This document shows positions 32,237-41,106 of a DNA stretch of 64,000 nt, piece after piece (the stretch's first letter is position 1; each line of letters opens with the position of its first letter). Origin of the DNA: Palsa-1392 sp963819975. GTDB lineage: Bacteria > Verrucomicrobiota > Verrucomicrobiia > Chthoniobacterales > UBA10450. The stretch covers positions 1-64,000 of the forward strand of contig CAWFYE010000002.1 in assembly GCA_963819975.1 (NCBI GenBank), written 5' to 3'. Below the pieces are notes generated by a model, which was not told the DNA's origin, made no database searches, and saw only the letters and a list, made by a program, of their open reading frames with translations. Made by a program: the position numbers and the translations under genes.

Positions 32237-32695
32237 GGCGCGGTCGTTTCCGTCTGCTTGCGCGCCATCGGTCCGACCCACGGAATGTCCCAGCGCACCC
32301 CGCTGAAAGGCTTTCACGATCGCGATGATGAGCACAATCAGGAAGCCAATTTGCACCAGGGCCGAGGCAAGCGCCCAGAGACCTGCGAGGAGATGGCCAA
32401 TCCCCGGAATGGCCCAAAGAATCCCATGCATGATCGACGACAAAATATTAAAGAGAAACCAGGCCGCGCCGAAGATGATCGATTGCATCGCGTAGAAGCG
32501 GACGAACCCGTCGCGCTTCTCGAGGACGTAGAAAATGATGCCGCCAATAAGCGGAAAACATGCGAGAGCGGCGGCGACATTGGATGGCAGCCCAGTGGAA
32601 GTGGGTCGCGCCGAGGCGTCCGTGGCCTCAGTGGTCACCGGCGGCGGAGGCGGTGGCGGCGCGACGGGATCAACGGGATCGACTGGATCAGGCAT
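32233..32695 (-). CDS. DUF4870-like membrane protein, frameshifted near the C-terminus
   Basis: From ATG 32695 the minus strand reads MPDPVDPVDPVAPPPPPPPV, then a DUF4870-like core: ALACFPLIGGIIFYVLEKRD, GFVRFYAMQSIIFGAAWFLF, MHGILWAIPGIGHLLAGLWA and ALVQIGFLIVLIIAIVKAF. The family is made of small proteins with four membrane helices and unknown function. After KAF the frame must shift by one base near 32310 to give VRWDIPWVGPMARKQTETTA and the stop at 32233, which fits the family (WKIPxVGxxA). The N-terminal Asp-Pro/Pro repeats are low-complexity. Its last codons overlap the end of holA tail to tail. Confidence 0.75.
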
Positions 32696-32806
32696 ACTTA
32701 TATTTACGAAGGCAGCGGCGGCTGGGCAAGCTTTGCTTCGCCGCGCGATTTCACTTACGGAAAACAGCGGGAGGATGATACGGTTCGATCCTGCGAAAAC
32801 TTGAGT

Positions 32807-33459
32807 ATGACAAATTCCCTGCGCGCCTTCACCCTCATCGAGCTGCTTGTCGTCATCACGATCATCGCAATTCTTGTCAGCATCGCGGTGCCGGTCTTTA
32901 GCAGCGTCCAGGAAAAAGCGCGCGTTACGCAGGATATGAACAATCTTCGCCAACTGGGGATCGGGACCCAGACCTACCTGAACGATCACGATGGCATCCC
33001 GTTCGATTCAACAATTGGGACATGGATGGGGCAGTTGCACGGGAAATATCTGCCGGCGTGGAAAATCTTTCAGTCGCCCTTTGATAGCCGGAACTCGCTG
33101 GAAAACGACGCCACCTCGCCCGTCAGTTACGGGATCAACCCAAACGCGGTCGGGATTTCGACCGACAAGATTCGGAAAAACACTCTGTTTATTCTTTTCG
33201 CGCCGGCGCAGACCAACAACACACAGGTAAAGTTTACCGGCACCGCCGGATACCAAGGGACCGGGGCTGGGGGTCACTGTCCTAAGAGCCGTCAGTAGCC
33301 CTGGGGCAACAGCAAAAGGAGGGACGCACAATAAGCGAACCAGGATTAACGCTCTGTTTGCGGATTTGCATGCCGAAAATCTTACCTGGGCAACGTTTGT
33401 AGCGGACCCATCCGGTACGGTTGACGTCGATCCCTCCTACTTCCGGTGGGACCCGTAAA
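32807..33459 (+). CDS. type IV prepilin-like / DUF1559-type pseudopilin, frameshifted
   Basis: ATG 32807 starts MTNSLRAFTLIELLVVITII, the class III signal of type IV pilins: cleavage after the residue before F, N-methylated Phe, Glu at +5. A ~21-residue hydrophobic helix follows. The body has KARVTQDMNNLRQLGIGTQT, SPFDSRNSLENDATSPVSYG and NPNAVGISTDK. Near 33270 the frame shifts by one; the other frame continues VTVLRAVSSPGATAKGGTHN, RINALFADLHAENLTWATFV and PSYFRWDP to the stop at 33457-33459. This tail (ALFADLHxExLTW) is the standard end of planctomycete/verrucomicrobial prepilin-like proteins, so the gene is real and the shift is an error or recent mutation. No assembly genes are adjacent. 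Confidence 0.8.
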
Positions 33460-34522
33460 ATCGCTTCACGTCGAGACGGGCAAGCACTCCTACCAAGTGC
33501 TGATTGGAGCGGAGTTGCTGGCTCAAATTGGCACGCTCGTTAGGCCACTTGTCCGTGGTGAGCGTTGCGCGGTGGTGTCGGATACCAATGTCGCGCCGCT
33601 CTTTGGCGAGACGGTATGCGCGAGCCTGCGCGAGGCAGGTTTTCACCCGGAGTTGATCACGATCGCGCCGGGCGAAGGTTCGAAGTCGCTCGCGCAAGCG
33701 GGCGCGCTTTGCGAGAAGCTCGGCGCGGCGGAACTCGATCGCTCCTCCTTTCTGGTTGCATTAGGGGGCGGAATGGTCGGCGACCTGGCGGGGTTCGTGG
33801 CCTCGATTTATCTGCGCGGCATTCCTTACGTTTCTCTGCCGACTACCCTCCTCGCGCAGGTCGATAGCTGCATCGGCGGAAAGACCGGCGTGAATTCCAG
33901 CGCGGGAAAAAACCTGGTCGGCACGTTCCATCATCCCGCGCTCGTCGTGGCCGATCTCGACACTCTGCGCACGCTGCCGGAGCGGATTTGGAACGAGGGC
34001 TTTGCGGAGATAATCAAACATGGCGTCATCAACGATGCCGAACTTTTCGCGCTGGCAGCGCAGACCGAGGAGCCGCCAGATCTCGCGTTGCTTGTGGAAC
34101 GCAATCTCGCGATCAAGGGAGCGATCGTAGCGGCGGATGAACGCGAGCAGACCGACGTGCGCGCTCTCCTCAACTTTGGCCACACTATCGGTCACGCCAT
34201 CGAACACGCCGCCGGTCCTGGCGCGATACTGCACGGCGAAGCGCTCAGCCTGGGGTTGATTGCTGCCGCCGGCATTTCCGTGCGGCGCGCCGGTCTTTCG
34301 TTAGGCGAAGCCGACAGGATTCGCGCCGCGCTGGCCGCGCATCACCTGCCGACCACCCTGCCGCCGGAGTTTCCGCGCGAGAAAATCTTTGCCGCGCTCG
34401 CACGCGACAAGAAATTCGAAGACGGTCGGATCCGTTTTGTCGTCGCGCATGAGATCGGCCGAGCCAGTGTTTCGCGCGAGGTCACGCTGGAAGACTTGCA
34501 AGCGGCCGTCGCGGCGCTGTAA
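33446..34522 (+). CDS. aroB: 3-dehydroquinate synthase
   Basis: A 358-residue NAD- and metal-dependent enzyme of the shikimate pathway, converting DAHP to 3-dehydroquinate. Seen motifs: ITIAPGEGSKSLAQAGAL, LVALGGGMVGDLAGFVASIY (nucleotide-binding loop), LPTTLLAQVDSCIGGKTGVN, IWNEGFAEIIKHGVINDAEL and LLNFGHTIGHAIEHAAG. The zinc ligands E (AEIIKHG) and the two His (FGHTIGHA, LHGEALSLG) are present. The GTG start at 33446 overlaps the end of the prepilin gene by 14 bases. Length matches the family. aroE, another shikimate-pathway gene, lies 20 kb away. Confidence 0.95.
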   Translation: MGPVKSLHVETGKHSYQVLIGAELLAQIGTLVRPLVRGERCAVVSDTNVAPLFGETVCASLREAGFHPELITIAPGEGSKSLAQAGALCEKLGAAELDRSSFLVALGGGMVGDLAGFVASIYLRGIPYVSLPTTLLAQVDSCIGGKTGVNSSAGKNLVGTFHHPALVVADLDTLRTLPERIWNEGFAEIIKHGVINDAELFALAAQTEEPPDLALLVERNLAIKGAIVAADEREQTDVRALLNFGHTIGHAIEHAAGPGAILHGEALSLGLIAAAGISVRRAGLSLGEADRIRAALAAHHLPTTLPPEFPREKIFAALARDKKFEDGRIRFVVAHEIGRASVSREVTLEDLQAAVAAL

Positions 34523-34542
34523 ACATTCGGCCCGAGAAGTGG

Positions 34543-35844
34543 TCACAACCGCGCCTTTTTGAACCAGGCCAGGAGACCCTCCACCACACCGTCGACATAT
34601 TCCCGGTAGATGCTCGGCTGCTGTTTCCCCGCGACGGTGCGCAGCCCTTCGTAATCGCCTGCGTTTACCCGCACGAAAACGGTCCGGCTGTTCATCACAT
34701 ACGGCTCCAGGTAAACCGTCGGGCAGTGATAAAGCCGGGTCGCCATCAGGTTGCGCGCATAGACATAACCACTCTCCCCGAGCGGCGTGACGTTTTCCGT
34801 TTTGTATTTGTAGGGCGGCAGCCTGGTCTCTTTCGCCATTGTCTCGGCGATCGTCTCGGCCAGCTCCTTCTCCTCGGGAAAAGCTCGGCTCAGGAGCTTG
34901 AGCAACATCTCGAAGCGTTCGTCATCCAGCTCCAGCTCGGGTGGAAGATAAGCGCCGTTTACGAGGACGTGCAGGTGATTGTTAGGTACGAGCGCCGGAT
35001 GATTCGGGTCGCCCCACGGCTCGGCGTTGAAGTGCAGGCAGAGCACCAGATCGGGCTGCACCCGACAATTGACCAGGCTAGCCCGGCGGCGGATTTCGCT
35101 ATTACGGTAAAAGAGCAGCTCGCGTTGCCAGCCAACGGTTTGTTCTTTTTCCGGATCGGCCGGTCCGTCGTAATTTTCCCGCGGGTCGGCCACCCCAGTC
35201 CGGATGAGGAACTGGCGCGCGGTCTCTTCGAAATCCGACGGCCGATAAGGCGTGATTGGCTCCGCCTTGTCTCGCAGGAGCGAAACTTCCGCGCCTAACG
35301 AACGGAGCCGGGTCGCAAGGAGCTGCGCGACTCGCAGGGTCATGTCGCCCTCCTGCACGGGCGGGGCGTCCCCGATCTTAAACCAGCGCTCTTCCATCCG
35401 GGCCCATTTTCCGCCGAGGTGTCCGGGGTCGAGCGCGATGTGAAATCCCGCCAGTGGCCCCGCTCCTGCGGTGGCCAGCAGCGCTTTCGGAACCGTCCAC
35501 CAGTGCGGGCTCGGGAGGCGATCGGCCGCGCTCTTGGCGAACTTCAAAACGAAATAATTTTGGGTCCCGGCGGCGGTCAGGATGCTTGCCGCCTCGGGCT
35601 CGATCTTGATCAGTTCCGGGTTGTATCCGCGGGTGGCGTAGACATGCCCGAGCAGATCGGCGAACTCGTCATGGGTGATGGTATCTTGGTAGCGCTCCAG
35701 CTCGCTCCAATCCGGTTTGCGCCCGAGCGTGCTCAGGTTGGCCAGGGACTCGCCAGGCAATTTCTCATCGACCGCGCGCAAAGTCGCCGGGCTAAAGAGA
35801 AAAAGAAGCGCGAGCCCGCGCATGACATGAGAACGAAACATCAA
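34543..35844 (-). CDS. N-acetylmuramoyl-L-alanine amidase (Amidase_3 fold)
   Basis: A 433-residue exported peptidoglycan amidase. Signal peptide near residues 7-24 (VMRGLALLFLFSPATLRA). The zinc site follows the Amidase_3 pattern: FHIALDPGHLGG (first His), a Glu in QEGDMTLRVAQLLATRLRSL, and VLCLHFNAEPWG (second His). An N-terminal ~140-residue region (DEFADLLGHVYATRGYNPEL, SPHWWTVPKALL) is specific to this group. Conserved late blocks are ESGYVYARNLMATRLYHCPT and VYLEPYVMNSR. It would cut the bond between MurNAc and L-Ala during cell separation or wall turnover. It converges with aroB and stands back to back with the YmdB-type gene. Confidence 0.85.
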   Translation of the reverse strand: MMFRSHVMRGLALLFLFSPATLRAVDEKLPGESLANLSTLGRKPDWSELERYQDTITHDEFADLLGHVYATRGYNPELIKIEPEAASILTAAGTQNYFVLKFAKSAADRLPSPHWWTVPKALLATAGAGPLAGFHIALDPGHLGGKWARMEERWFKIGDAPPVQEGDMTLRVAQLLATRLRSLGAEVSLLRDKAEPITPYRPSDFEETARQFLIRTGVADPRENYDGPADPEKEQTVGWQRELLFYRNSEIRRRASLVNCRVQPDLVLCLHFNAEPWGDPNHPALVPNNHLHVLVNGAYLPPELELDDERFEMLLKLLSRAFPEEKELAETIAETMAKETRLPPYKYKTENVTPLGESGYVYARNLMATRLYHCPTVYLEPYVMNSRTVFVRVNAGDYEGLRTVAGKQQPSIYREYVDGVVEGLLAWFKKARL

Positions 35845-35879
35845 CTTGGGATTTTTGAGATTAATACGATCATCGCGCC

Positions 35880-36686
35880 ATGCTCACGATTCTTTTCCTC
35901 GGCGACATCGTCGGCGAATCCGGTCGCAGCGCGGTCATCGCGCGCCTCCCGGAGTTGAAGCGGGAACTTGCCCTGGATTTCATCATCGTGAACGGGGAAA
36001 ACGCCGCCGCCGGCCGTGGCATCACCCCCAAAATCACGATCGATCTCTTGCGTGCGGGCGTCTCTGTCATCACGACCGGCGACCATGTCTGGGATCGGAA
36101 AGAGATCGTGCCCTTCATCGAGACGGAGCCGCGGCTCCTTCGCCCGCTCAATTATCCGCCCGGCGCGCCCGGCTCCGGCGCGATCGTGCTCGAGACGCCG
36201 AAAGGAAAAGTGGGCGTGATTAATGTCCAGGGCCGAACTTTTATGCAGCCGATCCTTGAAAATCCCTTCCCGGTGCTCGACGCGGCGGTGAACGAAATGC
36301 GCCTCCAGACGTCGAACATCATCGTCGATGCGCATGCTGAAACCACGAGTGAGAAAATCGCGATCGGCCGTTACCTCGATGGCCGCGTCTCGGCCGTGCT
36401 CGGCACCCACACTCATGTCCAGACCGCGGACGAACAGATTTTCGAGCATGGCACGGCCTTTATCTGCGACGCCGGGATGTGTGGGCCGGTTCATTCGATT
36501 CTCGGGCGGGAGATTGGGCCGATCGTCGGCCGTTTTATCTCCAATCTGCCGACTGCGTTTCCCGTCGCCCACGGGGAAGCCCGCCTGCGCGGGGTGCTGG
36601 TCGAAATCGATGAGACGACCGGCCGCGCGAATCGCATCCGGCGGATCGACGAACCGGGAGCATTGGCGGAAAGCGCTTCTGCATAG
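35880..36686 (+). CDS. YmdB-family metallophosphoesterase
   Basis: A 268-residue protein matching the TIGR00282/YmdB family of binuclear metallophosphoesterases, some of which hydrolyse 2',3'- or 3',5'-cyclic nucleotides. Metal-ligand motifs in order: FLGDIVGESGR, IIVNGENAAAGRG, ITTGDHVWDRKE, IIVDAHAETTSEK, VLGTHTHVQTADEQI, and the family-specific CDAGMCGPVHSILG. The fold is complete and the length usual. No signal peptide, so cytoplasmic. In Firmicutes YmdB influences biofilm and motility decisions; whether that holds here is unknown. It is divergent from the amidase with a short shared promoter region (35845-35879). Confidence 0.93.
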   Translation: MLTILFLGDIVGESGRSAVIARLPELKRELALDFIIVNGENAAAGRGITPKITIDLLRAGVSVITTGDHVWDRKEIVPFIETEPRLLRPLNYPPGAPGSGAIVLETPKGKVGVINVQGRTFMQPILENPFPVLDAAVNEMRLQTSNIIVDAHAETTSEKIAIGRYLDGRVSAVLGTHTHVQTADEQIFEHGTAFICDAGMCGPVHSILGREIGPIVGRFISNLPTAFPVAHGEARLRGVLVEIDETTGRANRIRRIDEPGALAESASA

Positions 36687-36773
36687 CCGATTGGGGCGGC
36701 AGCTTCTGCTTGCAACAGCAAATTCTTGCGGCCAAAGTGCCCGCTCGCTCGTATTACAAGGGAGTTGTTGTTT

Positions 36774-37610
36774 ATGAAATACAGGAACCGTTCTTTCTCC
36801 GTCGTCGCTTCACTTTTGCTCTCGCTGCTATCATTTTCCGTTAGCCGAGCGGACGACAAGGCAGATGCCTATAAATATGGGAAGGAGGGGATCGAGGCCG
36901 CCAAAAACAAGCAATGGGACAAGGCGATCGATCTCTTCCAGAAAGCGGTCAAGGCCGATCCGAAAGAAGCGAACAACCACAACAACCTCGGGCTCGCCTA
37001 CAAGGGCGCGGGCAAGATGAACGAAGCGATCAAGGCTTTCAGCGACGCGATTGAGGTGGAGCCAGATAATTATTCCGGCTACGTCAACCGCGGGGTGGTA
37101 TACACGAGTGAAAAGAAATACAACGAAGCGATCGAGGATTTTAGCCACGCGATCAAGATCAAGTCGGATACCGTCGCCGCCTACCGCTACCGCGCTTTTG
37201 CCTATCTCCAGAACAAGGAATACAAGAAGGCGATCGAAGACTATGACGTCGTCCTGAAGGAAAAAGATGATCCCGCGATTTTCGATCGGCGGGCTTTCGC
37301 CTATTGGAATATCAAGGAATACGACAAGGCGATTGCCGATTTTTCCAGCATCATCAAGGAAAAGCCGAAAAACAAAGAGGCTTACCTCGATCGGAGCTAC
37401 GTCTATGAATTAAAGGGCGACTACGAAAAAGGAATAGCGGATTGCGATAAAGTTCTGAGCATGGATCCGAAGAACGAGGATGCGAAAAACCGCAGAGCAC
37501 GCCTCGAGTATCACATTAAGAAAGCGAACGCGACTCCTACTCCCACCCCGCGCGCGCATCGGCGGTACATGCCCGAGGAGACGCCGATTCCGTCGAAAAA
37601 GAAACCGTAG
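36774..37610 (+). CDS. secreted tetratricopeptide repeat protein
   Basis: A 278-residue exported protein. The start at 36774 is chosen for its signal peptide (MKYRNRSFSVVASLLLSLLS to SRA); upstream codons are not protein-like. Six TPR units follow (about residues 28-240), e.g. YGKEGIEAAKNKQWDKAIDL, NHNNLGLAYKGAGKMNEAIK, YVNRGVVYTSEKKYNEAIED and YLDRSYVYELKGDYEKGIAD. A short Pro/Arg/Lys tail (TPTPTPRAHRRYMPEETPIP) ends it. TPR proteins act as docking scaffolds; the partner is unknown. It converges with the DUF885 gene, with a short hairpin (AGGCGTT-tac-AACGCCT, 37615-37631) between them. Confidence 0.85.
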   Translation: MKYRNRSFSVVASLLLSLLSFSVSRADDKADAYKYGKEGIEAAKNKQWDKAIDLFQKAVKADPKEANNHNNLGLAYKGAGKMNEAIKAFSDAIEVEPDNYSGYVNRGVVYTSEKKYNEAIEDFSHAIKIKSDTVAAYRYRAFAYLQNKEYKKAIEDYDVVLKEKDDPAIFDRRAFAYWNIKEYDKAIADFSSIIKEKPKNKEAYLDRSYVYELKGDYEKGIADCDKVLSMDPKNEDAKNRRARLEYHIKKANATPTPTPRAHRRYMPEETPIPSKKKP

Positions 37611-37620
37611 TTGGAGGCGT

Positions 37621-39393
37621 TTACAACGCCTTCTCCACCGCCGTCGGATCATCGAGCATGATCCACTCCACGACCGAGAGCGGGAGGCTCCCGTGGCTGA
37701 TCAGCTCGTCATGAAATTGGCCGAGGCGAAAATTCTTCCCCTTCAGGTCGCGGTAGCGGCCCAATAATTGCATGATCTGCCATTTCCCGATGATGTAGCT
37801 GATCTTCTGCGTCGGGTTCGAGGCCGCCCCGGCCGCTTCTCCTTCTGCCGACTCGCGATCGAGCCCGCCGGCTTCCATGAAATACTTCACCGCTTCCTCG
37901 AAGGTCCATTTGCCGGTGTGGAGATTCACGTCCACTCCGATGCGTGCCGAACGATATCGCGCCAGCCGTAAGACCTGGCCTTGCGAAGCGGAATCAAGCG
38001 GATAGAGCCCGCTCCGCATCAGCATTTCCTCGCAGTAGAGCGCCCATCCCTCGACAAATAGGTTGTCGCCGTTCTGGCGGCGGATTTCGTCGGTCAGGTG
38101 ATTCGCAATCGAGAGCTGCATGAAATGGCCCGGGATTCCTTCGTGTCCGAGAATCGGTCGCGGGTCCTCGATCGCCGCCCGAATGTAAAAGTTCTTCGAC
38201 TTCGGATCGTAGGTCGGGATGAAATAGAACCCGGTCGGATCTTTGTCATAAACGCCAGGCGGATTCATGAAACCGCCCGGGCTGGTCGGTTTGAATGCCT
38301 CTGGTAACTGTCGAATCTCGAACTTGCCCAGATAATCCGGCAGCGTCACGAGCTGGTGATCTTTCAGGAACTGAATCATGCCGGCTTCGCGGCTCTCGTA
38401 AGCTTTGAGGAAAGACGCCTGATCGGGCGGAATGTTTTTGCTCCGCGACGGATCGGGATCGGCCAGCGACGGATCGGGCAACCAGGCCTCGAGCGCGCGG
38501 TAATGCGCCAGTTCCACCCGCCCGATCATCGCCACCTCTTCGGCATCGAGCGGCAGAAGCAGAACGCGTTTCAGGTAGTCGTTGTAATTTTTCTCACCCA
38601 TCGGCGCGAAGGCGACCATCTGCGGCAGCAGCTTCTCAAGGTAGCCGGCAAAATCGTGCAGCGCTTTGAGAGCCGCGTCGCGTGCGGTCGTCAGTTCCTG
38701 TTTTTCGTCAGGTGGAAGATCGGTCGCCAGCGTCATGAGGCTCTCATTGAAGAGTGGATCGATCGCGCGCGCCGAAGCGATCGCGAGCTGGGCAAAAAGT
38801 TTCACCGGCTTGTCCAGGTTCTTCTCCCCCTGCGCGAGCATCGCTGGCATCGCGCGCAGGCGGGCGGTGGCTGCCTTCGCCCGATTCTGCGGCGTGTCAT
38901 ACTCCTTTGTCAGGAGAGAAAAAATGCCGTTGCTGCATTCATTCACATAGGTCTGCGGATCGCGCGAAGTGGAATGCCAGACGCGATCGTCGAAGGCCGG
39001 GGCCTCCAGTTGGGAGCGGAAAAGAATCCAATCGATCCGCTCGTCCTTCGGCCAGGTCGCGGTTTGCATCGCGTTCGCTTTTGCGAGCAATTCCTGGATG
39101 TGTTTCGCGCGTTCCGCGATTTTGGCCGGCGAATAATCAGTCAGGCGATCGTCCCAGGTATGGAGCCCGGCTTCGCTGCTCCGCACCGGATATTGCTGAT
39201 TGCGCCAGGCGTAATATTCGTCCGCCAGCTTGTGGAGCGCGGTCGCTTCCATCCGGCCCTGCAACTTCGCGCCCGGTTTGGTGACCAGCGCCTTATTCGA
39301 AACGTCCGGCGAGCGCTGGGGCTCGACTTGACCCCGAACGACTGGCGCAGTCACGAAAGCTAGCGTGGCAAACAAAAGGACACTGCTCTTCAT
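37621..39393 (-). CDS. DUF885-family secreted metallopeptidase-like protein
   Basis: A 590-residue exported protein; start 39393 gives signal peptide MKSSVLLFATLAFVTAPVVR. It has the DUF885 signature: GHEGIPGHFMQLSIANHL (HExxxGH, about residues 417-423) and DNLFVEGWALYCEEMLMRSG (third zinc ligand Glu), plus SYIIGKWQIMQLLGRYRDLK near the end. These proteins are predicted zinc peptidases or carboxypeptidases with mostly helical folds. The whole catalytic set is present, and the length is normal. It probably degrades peptides in the periplasm. No co-directional neighbour is close enough to suggest an operon. Confidence 0.85.
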   Translation of the reverse strand: MKSSVLLFATLAFVTAPVVRGQVEPQRSPDVSNKALVTKPGAKLQGRMEATALHKLADEYYAWRNQQYPVRSSEAGLHTWDDRLTDYSPAKIAERAKHIQELLAKANAMQTATWPKDERIDWILFRSQLEAPAFDDRVWHSTSRDPQTYVNECSNGIFSLLTKEYDTPQNRAKAATARLRAMPAMLAQGEKNLDKPVKLFAQLAIASARAIDPLFNESLMTLATDLPPDEKQELTTARDAALKALHDFAGYLEKLLPQMVAFAPMGEKNYNDYLKRVLLLPLDAEEVAMIGRVELAHYRALEAWLPDPSLADPDPSRSKNIPPDQASFLKAYESREAGMIQFLKDHQLVTLPDYLGKFEIRQLPEAFKPTSPGGFMNPPGVYDKDPTGFYFIPTYDPKSKNFYIRAAIEDPRPILGHEGIPGHFMQLSIANHLTDEIRRQNGDNLFVEGWALYCEEMLMRSGLYPLDSASQGQVLRLARYRSARIGVDVNLHTGKWTFEEAVKYFMEAGGLDRESAEGEAAGAASNPTQKISYIIGKWQIMQLLGRYRDLKGKNFRLGQFHDELISHGSLPLSVVEWIMLDDPTAVEKAL

Positions 39394-39468
39394 GGCGCAG
39401 ACCGTAAGCGGGTCAGGATGGGCCGAAAAGCCCAAAGCACAGAATTTCGGGGAGCTGCGCGCTTCTGC

Positions 39469-40259
39469 TTAAACGGATACCGTCACGCGCAAGAACGTTG
39501 CCGGGATGGAAAGGCTGTTGGCCGCGCTCTTGTTTTCTGTTTCCGCGAGTTCCAGCAGTTGGCGTTGCAGTTCCTCGGCTTTCCTGTCCTTCTCCGCCGC
39601 TTCGAAAGCGTTCATCGTCGTGCCGTAGAATCGCCGGAACGATTCGATGAAATCGGCCGGGCTCTTATCCGGCGAGATGAAGTAAAAGGTGTCCCGCTCC
39701 ATCGCGATGTTTTCGGCGGCACTCCCGCCTGACCAAATCGCTCGACGATGTTGGATTCCACACCCCACGTCATCGGACTTACGAACCCGTCCGGCGGCGG
39801 CGGGGTAAATGAGACGAACGAAGTCGGATCGTTTGGGATCCAGTTCCCCATCACGATGCGGCCACCCGGTTTGATCACCCGCACCATCTCGCGCGCGACC
39901 TCGAAAGGTTTGGAGGCAAACATTGCGCCGAAAACCGAAAGGGTCAGATCAAAGGAATCGTCGGCCACTCCTTCCAGATCGTTTGCGTCCCCTTCTTGAA
40001 ATCGTAGCTGGGTGAGGCCAGCAGCTGCCGCTCGCTTGTTCCCGGCCTCGACCAAGTTCCGGGCAATATCGATGCCGATAACTTCCGCGCCCAGTTGTGC
40101 CAATGGGAGCGCCGTAGTGCCATCTCCGCAGCCGAGATCCAGCGCCCGCAGGGGCGGCTTCAGGCCCAGGGATTTAACGACGGCTTCGCCCGATTTGCGC
40201 ATTACGGTGGCAATTTTCGTGAAGTCGCCCTTTTCCCATAGGGCCTTGTTTGGATTCAC
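39469..40259 (-). CDS. class I SAM-dependent methyltransferase, frameshifted
   Basis: The 5' part (from 40259) has the Rossmann methyltransferase motifs: ALDLGCGDGTTALPLAQLGA (SAM loop), VIGIDIARNLVEAGNKRAA, GDANDLEGVADDSFDLTLSV and VIKPGGRIVMGNW, then a family-specific SFTPPPPDGFVSPMTWGVES. At about 39725 the frame changes by one base; the genuine C-terminus reads AAENIAMERDTFYFISPDKS, SPADFIESFRRFYGTTMNAF and AEKDRKAEELQRQLLELAET, stopping at 39469. Joined, the protein is ~262 residues, usual for this UbiE/Methyltransf_11-like group. The substrate is unknown. The shift may be a consensus error. Confidence 0.8.
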
Positions 40260-40353
40260 GCTGATATCCTAAGGCAGGGCCGCGATGCTGCCGAAAACGA
40301 CAGCGAACGACGTCATGCGCGGGTTGACGCAAAGCCCGACGTGAAAAATTTGA

Positions 40354-40941
40354 TCACCGGCGCGCCTCCTTGAGCAGGTTCGCTGCTGCGGCTCGGGCAA
40401 TGCGAGCGGGCTTGGCGCTTCCAGTGGCATGCGCTGCGACGAGGGCGCCGTCGATCAGCAGTCGCAGCTCATCGGCGAGCGCGGGAGGATCCTTCGCTCC
40501 CGCTTCCGCCGCCAGGCGCATCAGCATCTTGCGCACAGCTTGTTTGTGGGTCCAGGCGGCTCGGTGCACAGGATGAGTTGGCTCGGGAAATTCACTCAGC
40601 GCCCTGATAAAAGCGCAGCCGTTAAAGTCATCGCGTCCGAAGAGGACCTTGAGCCAGCCGAAGACCGCCAACAACCGGTCCTCGGGCGATGGGCCGGCCG
40701 CGTCGACCGCTTCGGCCAGCCCGGCCAGCACTTCCTCGCTCCGGTTCCGGACGACCGCCACAATCAGCTCATCCTTGGAGGAAAAATGGTTGTAGAGCGT
40801 CATTTTCGCGAGCTCGGCTTCGGCGAGAAGGGTGTCGATCCCGATCGCGCGGTAACCGTCGCGATAAAAAACTCGCCAGGCCGTCGCCATGAGATGCTGC
40901 CGTTTGGCGGAAGTGGGTGGGGCGGATTGAGAGCGGGCCAT
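40354..40941 (-). CDS. TetR-family transcriptional repressor
   Basis: A 195-residue regulator. The N-terminal helix-turn-helix is typical: LMATAWRVFYRDGYRAIGID, TLLAEAELAKMTLYNHFSSK, DELIVAVVRNR. The C-terminal ligand domain contains RLLAVFGWLKVLFGRDDFNG, CAFIRALSEFPEPTHPVHRA and LRLLIDGALVAAHA, close to TetR proteins that sense small electrophiles or lipophilic compounds (the position of the CAFI Cys recalls such regulators). It is divergent from the YHS gene, and the 165-bp gap carries a clear operator (40983-41002) around a good promoter. It very likely controls itself and the YHS/PNPOx pair. Confidence 0.9.
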   Translation of the reverse strand: MARSQSAPPTSAKRQHLMATAWRVFYRDGYRAIGIDTLLAEAELAKMTLYNHFSSKDELIVAVVRNRSEEVLAGLAEAVDAAGPSPEDRLLAVFGWLKVLFGRDDFNGCAFIRALSEFPEPTHPVHRAAWTHKQAVRKMLMRLAAEAGAKDPPALADELRLLIDGALVAAHATGSAKPARIARAAAANLLKEARR

Positions 40942-40982
40942 GCCGGTATTCTGGGGGGGAAGTTTGGTGCGGGCAAATCAAA

Positions 40983-41036
40983 AATAGACAGTTCTGTCTA
41001 TTTCTATTTGACATGATGTATACAGATCTGTCTATT
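40983..41036. promoter_or_regulatory. TetR operator and promoter of the YHS/PNPOx unit
   Basis: A perfect 9-bp inverted repeat AATAGACAG-TT-CTGTCTATT lies at 40983-41002. A second, overlapping site ACAGATCTGT (41022-41031) is followed by CTATT, so the half-site CTGTCTATT recurs at 41029-41037. Between them lies a good σ70-type promoter for the plus strand: TTGACA (41008-41013), 17-bp spacer, TCTATT (41031-41036). The first operator sits just upstream of the -35 and the second covers the -10, a layout that would block initiation. Confidence 0.75.
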
Positions 41037-41106
41037 TCGCCTCTCGAAGGGCGATCAACCCGTTCGGACAAAACAAAACGCGGTCATTAGAAAACCAAAT
41101 CAAAAC

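Noticed and set aside
31520..32989. A 489-codon minus-strand frame across 31520-32989.
   Set aside because: Its two ends are antisense to holA and to the prepilin gene; only the middle (32233-32695) encodes a DUF4870-like protein, and that needs a frameshift.
32258..33298. A 346-codon plus-strand frame starting at 32258.
   Set aside because: Its first 180 codons are the antisense of the DUF4870-like gene; only the part from 32807 (MTNSLRAFTLIELL) is a real gene.
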